Shown: positions 61,301 to 64,000 of the stretch, piece by piece | Layout of the letters: each line of letters starts with the position of its first letter | How positions within the stretch are numbered: position 1 is the first letter of the stretch | Assembly: GCF_005281615.1 (NCBI RefSeq) | Contig: NZ_SZZM01000002.1 | Location: 941,402 to 1,005,401 of the forward strand | Length of the DNA: 64,000 nucleotides | Direction of reading: 5' to 3' | Source of the DNA: Rhodoligotrophos defluvii | Lineage (GTDB): Bacteria > Pseudomonadota > Alphaproteobacteria > Rhizobiales > Im1 | The notes under the pieces: model-generated | What the model saw: the letters and a program-made list of their open reading frames with translations, nothing else | The model's database searches: none | Told to the model about the DNA's origin: nothing | Translations under genes and position numbers: made by a program

Positions 61301-64000
61301 CGAGCAAACCGGCTCGACCACCTATGCCGGCACGATCGCCGGCACCGGCGGACTTGTGAAGAACGGCACAGGCACCCTCACCCTGGCCGCCGCCAACGAT
61401 TATAGCGGCGGCACCGATATTAACGGCGGCATCCTACGCGCCGCGGCGGATGACGTGCTGGGCAGCGGCGCTCTCACCATCGCTGGCGGTGCCGAGCTGG
61501 ACCTGAACGATCACAATCAGTCGGTTGGCGATCTCAGCGGCGGCGCCAATGCGCGAATCGACCTCGGCTCCGGCAGGCTTACGGTCGACCAAACCGGCTC
61601 GACCAGCTATGCCGGCACGATCACCGGCACCGGTGGTCTGATTAAGGAGGGCGCGGGCACCCTCACACTGGCCGCCACCAATGATTATAGCGGCGGCACC
61701 GATATCGCCGGCGGTATCCTGCGCACCGAGGCGGAGAACGCGCTGGGCAGCGGCGCTCTCACCATGGCCGCGGGTGCCGAGCTGGACTTGAACGGCCATG
61801 ACCAGGCGGTCGGCGATCTCAGCGGCGCCGCCGATTCCCGCATCGCGCTCGGTTCCGGCAGCCTTACGGTCGACCAGACCGGCTCGACCACCTTTGCCGG
61901 CACGATCACCGGCAGCGGCGGACTTGTGAAGAACGGCACAGGCACCCTCACCCTGGCCGCCGCCAACGACTATAGCGGCGGCACCGATATTGCGGCGGGA
62001 ACCATTCGGCTGGGTGCGGAAGGCGCTTTGGGCACGGGGCAAGTGCACATTGGCGCCACCGCCAAGCTCGATCTCAACGGTTTTGATGCGGCGCTGGACG
62101 CACTCACGGCAGATGCCGGCGGCGAGGTCGCGCTCGGCGGCGCCACCCTTACCGCCGACGAAGACACCGACCATACGTTCTCGGGCGTGATCACCGGAAC
62201 GGGCGAACTCGTCAAGACGGGCGCGGGAACGCTCACTCTCGATCACGTGAGCACGATGACGGGAACCGTCGACATCGTCGATGGCGCCCTTAAGGCCGGC
62301 GTCGCCGATGTGCTTGCGCACACGGCGTTCACGATCGATGGCGATGGCAGCTTCGATCTGAACAATTTCAACCAGACCATCGACGGTTTGAGCGGCAGTT
62401 CGGGCGCCCAGGTGAAGCTTGGTTCGGCCAGGCTCACCATTTCGCAGGACGATAATGCAACCTTCGCTGGCAGGATCAGCGGCACTGGCCGGCTCGTCAA
62501 GGACGGCGCCGGGATCCTTACTCTGTCCGGTGCCAACACCTATGGCGGTGGGACCAGAATCGCTGCGGGCACGTTGCAGGCCGGCGCCGAGAACGTGCTG
62601 GGCAGCGGTGCTGTCGACATCGCTGCCGGCGCGACTTTCGACCTCGACGGCCACGATCAGACCATTGGCGATCTGACGGGTGCGCCCAACGCGGCCATTG
62701 CGCTCGGCTCAGGCACCCTCACGGTGAAGCAAACCGATACGGGCACCTATGCCGGCACCATCAGCGGCAGCGGCCGCCTCGTCAAGGACGGCGCCGGCAC
62801 GCTCACGCTCTCCAACGCCAACGATTATAGCGGCGGCACCCGTATCGAAGAGGGGATCCTGAGCATCGCCTCGAACAGCAGCCTAGGCGAAGACAGCGGG
62901 CCACTGGAGATCGCCGGTGGCATCCTGCAAACCAGTGGTGACATCACCATGTCCCGTTCGGTGACGGTCAGCAACGGCCTGGGCGGGGGCGGAACCGGCA
63001 GCGGCATAGACGTGGCGGGCGGCACCCTCACCCTGAGCGGGGACCTGTCCGGATCGAGCCTCACCAAGACCGGGTCTGGCCGTCTCGTCTTCGATGGCGC
63101 GGGGACGCTTTCGGGCGCACTCACCATCGGCCAGGGCACAATGGGCCTGCTCAGCCCCCTCACCTCCGCATCCGTCGTGGTCGAGGAGGGTGCCTCGCTC
63201 TATGGCGCCAGCGCGGTGACCAATCTCATCGTGCGCGGCAACTTTGCCGTAGGCGAGCGGGCGCCCGAAGATATTCGCGCCGGCGGCGGCGCCGCCACCG
63301 CTGCCACCTTCACGGTGGAAGGCGACGTGCTGTTCGAGGATACCGCCAATTATGTGGTCAGCAATGCGGTCGACGGCACCGTGCCCGAGACGGTCGCAGG
63401 CGGCGACGTCACCATTCTCGGCGGCACGATCACGCTTCATGGCAGCTATGAGGAAGGTGTGCGCTATGCCCTCATCACGGGGGCGAGCCGGGTCGGCAAC
63501 TTTTCGAATGTGGTGGCCGATGCCGACGGTCTCCTTCCGAAGCTGTTCTATCGGCCAGACGGTGTTTACCTCGGGTTTTTCGAAACCCTGCCCACCCTCG
63601 ATCTCATCTGCGGGACGCGCAACGAATGCGCGGTGGCCAGAACGATCGACAAGATCAACGGGGGAGGCTTGAGCCCCGGCTCACCCCTTCAGCGCCTCAA
63701 GGACGACCTCGAATCCAGCGAGGATCCCGCCGCGGTGCGGCAGGCCCTGTGGACCATGGACGCGGAGGTCTATGGGGATGCTTCCGCCGCCGCCGCCCGC
63801 ATAGTCCACAATGCCCGCTATGCGGTCCGCACCCGCATGGTCAGTGCGAGCATTGGCGCGAGCACTGGTGCCGGTGTGTTAGGCGCTGATGCCGACGTGA
63901 ATATTGCCCCGGCCGGCGGCGACGCTTATGCCGAGCCGATGCTGCCCCCGCCGGCCTATGCGCCCGTCCAGTACTGGTCCGCAACCCGCGCCGGCACCCT
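58374..64000 (+). CDS. Giant autotransporter adhesin with 95-residue passenger repeats (3' end beyond window)
   Basis: An open frame runs from ATG 58374 to the window edge, 1,875 visible codons. The first approximately 50 residues are a basic extension; a signal peptide (TTAAACTLLTLATGLHQASA) follows, with the alternative start ATG 58527 just before it (AGGAG, but only 1 nt spacing). The passenger begins ADIVVSGPGTKTGEY. Residues from about 355 to 1550 form autotransporter-associated repeats (GTISGTGGLVKNGAGTLTLS, GGILRAEADNVLGSGALTIA, ELDLNGHDQTV). A non-repetitive linker ends ...DAEVYGDASAAAARIVHNAR, which normally precedes the autotransporter beta-barrel. The barrel is not visible. Surface adhesion or autoaggregation is inferred. 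Confidence 0.88.
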   Translation, partial: MRSRHPGLLPPSRRDILRLENSVSLRALLSGHQVGCAGTVGGKDRRIGIRSMTTAAACTLLTLATGLHQASAADIVVSGPGTKTGEYTTAPGQNIHFENNVDFRGTVTVSAGSTMVVDHGSSATYDADPIAWLTLLDGQSARLVNHGTMRYVGGRPDGNVDTIQSKQNAPYDVSVENYGVMQNNSLFQHAYVLELNTHGRTTLTNHAGGSIIADNVAIGSFSNVSGALVVVNNQAGATIEGGVNAFRISGEASFNVRNGGTIRTRTAGNASMEFGNHADKLTLEGTSQIIGYVNAGGGFDTLALAGGSSGRFNLAEMSATGHYRHFEQIDIIEGTQWTFTGHTTDISSVVVEDGSLTLGGANAFTNASLSVGSSASVTLDGFDQTVTGLSGASGAQLDLGSAHLTVQQSGNTTYAGTISGTGGLTKGGSGTLTLSGPNTYTGGTNITGGILRAGADNVLGGGALTIAGGGELDLNNHDQSVTDLSGADGSRIVLGSGTLTVDQAASTVYAGTISGTGGLVKNGAGTLTLSGQNTFSGTTAVNDGILQAGAENVLAHSELVLAATATFDLNGHDQTLAGLSGEAGSHIELAAADLTVVQSVDATYAGTLSGTGSLVKDGAGTLTLSSTNDYSGGTDIAGGILRAEAENALGSGALTVAGGAELDMNGHDQSVGDLSGGAGARIDLGAATLTIDQTGSTSYAGTITGSGGVVKNGTGILTLAATNDYSGGTDIGGGILRAEADNVLGSGALTIAGGAELDMNDHDQTIGDLSGAANARIDLGSGTLTVTQTGSTTYAGTIAGTGGLRKDGTGTLTLAASNDYSGSTDINGGILRAEADNVLGSGALTIAGGAELDMNDHDQTIGDLSGAADSRIELGSGRLTVEQTGSTTYAGTISGTGGVVKNGTGTLTLAAANDYSGGTDINGGILRVEADDALGSGALTIAGGAELDLNNHNQSVADLSGAAGSRIALGSGSLTVEQTGSTTYAGTIAGTGGLVKNGTGTLTLAAANDYSGGTDINGGILRAAADDVLGSGALTIAGGAELDLNDHNQSVGDLSGGANARIDLGSGRLTVDQTGSTSYAGTITGTGGLIKEGAGTLTLAATNDYSGGTDIAGGILRTEAENALGSGALTMAAGAELDLNGHDQAVGDLSGAADSRIALGSGSLTVDQTGSTTFAGTITGSGGLVKNGTGTLTLAAANDYSGGTDIAAGTIRLGAEGALGTGQVHIGATAKLDLNGFDAALDALTADAGGEVALGGATLTADEDTDHTFSGVITGTGELVKTGAGTLTLDHVSTMTGTVDIVDGALKAGVADVLAHTAFTIDGDGSFDLNNFNQTIDGLSGSSGAQVKLGSARLTISQDDNATFAGRISGTGRLVKDGAGILTLSGANTYGGGTRIAAGTLQAGAENVLGSGAVDIAAGATFDLDGHDQTIGDLTGAPNAAIALGSGTLTVKQTDTGTYAGTISGSGRLVKDGAGTLTLSNANDYSGGTRIEEGILSIASNSSLGEDSGPLEIAGGILQTSGDITMSRSVTVSNGLGGGGTGSGIDVAGGTLTLSGDLSGSSLTKTGSGRLVFDGAGTLSGALTIGQGTMGLLSPLTSASVVVEEGASLYGASAVTNLIVRGNFAVGERAPEDIRAGGGAATAATFTVEGDVLFEDTANYVVSNAVDGTVPETVAGGDVTILGGTITLHGSYEEGVRYALITGASRVGNFSNVVADADGLLPKLFYRPDGVYLGFFETLPTLDLICGTRNECAVARTIDKINGGGLSPGSPLQRLKDDLESSEDPAAVRQALWTMDAEVYGDASAAAARIVHNARYAVRTRMVSASIGASTGAGVLGADADVNIAPAGGDAYAEPMLPPPAYAPVQYWSATRAGT
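59437..63032 (+). repeat. Tandem 285-bp repeat array inside the autotransporter gene
   Basis: The anchor codon of the (Y/F)(A/S)G(T/V/R)I(S/T/A)G motif occurs at 59613, 59898, 60183, 60468, 60753, 61038, 61323, 61608, 61893, 62178, 62463 and 62748: twelve anchors, every interval exactly 285 bp. Adjacent central units (about 60540-61400) are nearly identical in nucleotide sequence over 100 bp or more, whereas the outer ones (around 62030-62460) diverge. A partial unit precedes the first anchor. The pattern indicates tandem duplication with homogenisation and no indels. Confidence 0.92.

Noticed and set aside
59490..62654. Long minus-strand reading frames across the autotransporter (59490-60659, 60723-61229, 61434-62654)
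   Set aside because: They mirror the 285-bp repeats of the plus-strand gene, have no ribosome binding sites, and consist of the same pseudo-repeats; they are antisense shadows.

Overview
The window is a GC-rich chromosomal segment that reads as an alphaproteobacterium of the order Hyphomicrobiales (Rhizobiales). The grounds are the hisS-hisZ pair with an approximately 500-residue HisRS, the murA neighbourhood with its small basic partner gene, three copies of a 47-bp AGCATGATC...GATCATGCT intergenic palindrome of a kind familiar from rhizobial genomes, and the mix of TAXI-TRAP, Liv and Cox-type catabolic genes. I cannot name the genus. All calls come from reading the sequence; no search was run.

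Layout. 1-2.2 kb: hisZ (cut by the window edge) and hisS, overlapping by 4 bp. 2.3-12.5 kb: 2-hydroxyacid metabolism, namely glcD-glcE-glcF (glycolate oxidase) behind a MOSC protein on the minus strand, divergent lutABC (lactate oxidation) plus a fumarylacetoacetase-family gene on the plus strand, and a convergent glycerate 2-kinase. Three 47-bp palindromes punctuate this region, each directly after a stop codon. 12.6-21.1 kb: an orphan TAXI binding protein, three glycosyltransferase-like genes, a DUF1328 membrane peptide, a Thr/Pro-rich membrane protein, an OpgD-type periplasmic glucan protein, and a lytic transglycosylase. 21.1-23.6 kb: Nudix, murA, a small basic protein, and tRNA-Thr(GGU).

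23.9-33.5 kb is an accessory stress-type region: VOC protein, a second-type FtsH, an HtrA/Deg protease, an SPW membrane protein, a 5'-truncated Hsp20 remnant, DUF488, two small proteins that are paralogous to each other, a glutamate-receptor-like ligand-gated channel, and two YsnF/AvaK (DUF2382) proteins. It ends in a strikingly AT-rich non-coding stretch (33.6-33.96 kb). The set resembles transmissible stress-tolerance loci in content, though not in exact order.

34.1-58.2 kb is catabolic. An acyl-CoA dehydrogenase-family gene and an HxlR regulator precede a complete Liv ABC transporter. Then comes a LysR-controlled plus-strand operon: a two-subunit TPP decarboxylase, an aldehyde dehydrogenase, and five genes in the order molybdenum hydroxylase large, FAD and 2Fe-2S subunits, acyl-CoA ligase, enoyl-CoA-hydratase-like. 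An AraC regulator, a UbiD decarboxylase, a TAXI-TRAP importer, UbiX and a TIGR02444 protein follow. The combination matches hmfABCDE plus hmfF/hmfG of 2-furoate / 2,5-furandicarboxylate degradation. I propose that the region imports and degrades furan carboxylates to 2-oxoglutarate, with the TPP decarboxylase and aldehyde dehydrogenase as possible extra steps.

58.4-64 kb: the N-terminal 1,875 residues of a giant autotransporter whose passenger contains twelve repeat units at an exact 285-bp (95-residue) period. The barrel lies beyond the window.
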